A stretch of DNA of 6,291 bases, from assembly GCA_903899795.1 (NCBI GenBank), contig CAIUKX010000217.1, positions 1-6,291 of the forward strand, written 5' to 3'. The stretch comes from an uncultured Flavobacteriales bacterium (GTDB lineage Bacteria; Bacteroidota; Bacteroidia; Flavobacteriales_D; Crocinitomicaceae). The position numbers were made by a program, and so were the translations under genes. Positions 6,070 to 6,291 of the stretch are shown here, piece by piece. Under the pieces are notes generated by a model. That model saw nothing but the letters and a program-made list of their open reading frames with translations. It did not search any database and was not told the DNA's origin. Numbering within the stretch: position 1 is the first letter of the stretch; every line of letters starts with the position of its first letter.

Positions 6070-6291
6070 ATGATAAAAAAACTATTTATTTCCAAGTCAA
6101 AAAGTGAAGTCAATGTTTTAAGTGACTATTGCACAGCACGTCACATTGAATTAATTTCCCATTCATTTCTTCAGTTTGAAGCTATTCCATTTGAAGTAAA
6201 AAAAGACTATCAAGCCTTGTTTTTTGGAAGCCCGAGAGCCGTTCACTTTTTTCTCAAACAAGAAACAATTTCTCCTAATGTACTGATAGGA
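6070..6291 (+). CDS. hemD: Uroporphyrinogen-III synthase (N-terminal 74 codons; runs off the window end)
   Basis: Would cyclise hydroxymethylbilane with inversion of ring D to uroporphyrinogen III, the step directly after HemC; cytoplasmic. Only the first 74 residues of a usual 220-250 are present. The fragment starts MIKKLFISKS, continues with a strand-rich region containing FEAIPFEV, and then shows ALFFGSPRAVHFFL at about 49-62. That last stretch corresponds to the family's WxxFxSxNAVxxFF segment near the active-site cleft. HemD proteins diverge strongly, so the call rests on this motif plus position after hemC. The ATG at 6070 is supported by the GGAGG eight bases upstream. It overlaps by ATGA with a short upstream frame (6053-6073). 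The 94-base gap from hemC, against three bases between hemA and hemC, suggests separate translational control. Confidence 0.85.
   Translation, partial: MIKKLFISKSKSEVNVLSDYCTARHIELISHSFLQFEAIPFEVKKDYQALFFGSPRAVHFFLKQETISPNVLIG

Noticed and set aside
5820..6113. Minus-strand open frames across the end of hemC and the hemD leader
   Set aside because: They overlap hemC and the hemD start, show no domain or start signal, and look like antisense shadows.

Overview
The window is AT-rich chromosomal DNA that looks like a member of the Bacteroidota, probably Flavobacteriales. The evidence is the style of the proteins (GluTR with SxGEREIITQVR, HMB synthase with HSHKDLET, a guanylate kinase with EWEEVY) and several Bacteroidota-type promoter boxes (TAnnTTTG at about -7). 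A Crocinitomicaceae/Fluviicola-like source is a guess. No mobile element, CRISPR array, tRNA or rRNA was seen, and no stretch longer than 300 bases lacks a gene.

Left half, minus strand (read right to left): an uncharacterised secreted, beta-rich, probably outer-membrane protein (2710-3651). It is followed by a small ArsC/Spx-like thioredoxin-fold protein (2291-2644) whose stop codon touches the start of a ten-helix EamA/DMT transporter (1379-2290). A 124-base gap with a good promoter then leads into yicC (388-1254), an endoribonuclease-family gene, and gmk (guanylate kinase, cut off by the window start), which probably form one transcription unit.

Right half, plus strand: a tetrapyrrole (heme) operon, hemA-hemC-hemD. 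HemA (glutamyl-tRNA reductase) makes glutamate-1-semialdehyde from glutamyl-tRNA. HemC (hydroxymethylbilane synthase) and HemD (uroporphyrinogen-III synthase, truncated by the window end) act consecutively further down the pathway. hemL and hemB, for the steps between, are not in this window.

The divergent region 3652-3848 separates the outer-membrane-like gene from hemA. For both genes the longest open frame runs back over a perfect TAnnTTTG box, so both starts are better placed downstream: ATG at 3651 (minus) and GTG at 3849 (plus). The least expected structure is the 94-base hemC-hemD gap. It holds mutually exclusive hairpins, a six-codon open frame with its own Shine-Dalgarno sequence, a second six-codon frame ending in an ATGA overlap with hemD, and a strong GGAGG ahead of hemD. 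This is a candidate leader controlling hemD translation, but it is unproven. Everything else is ordinary core-genome content.
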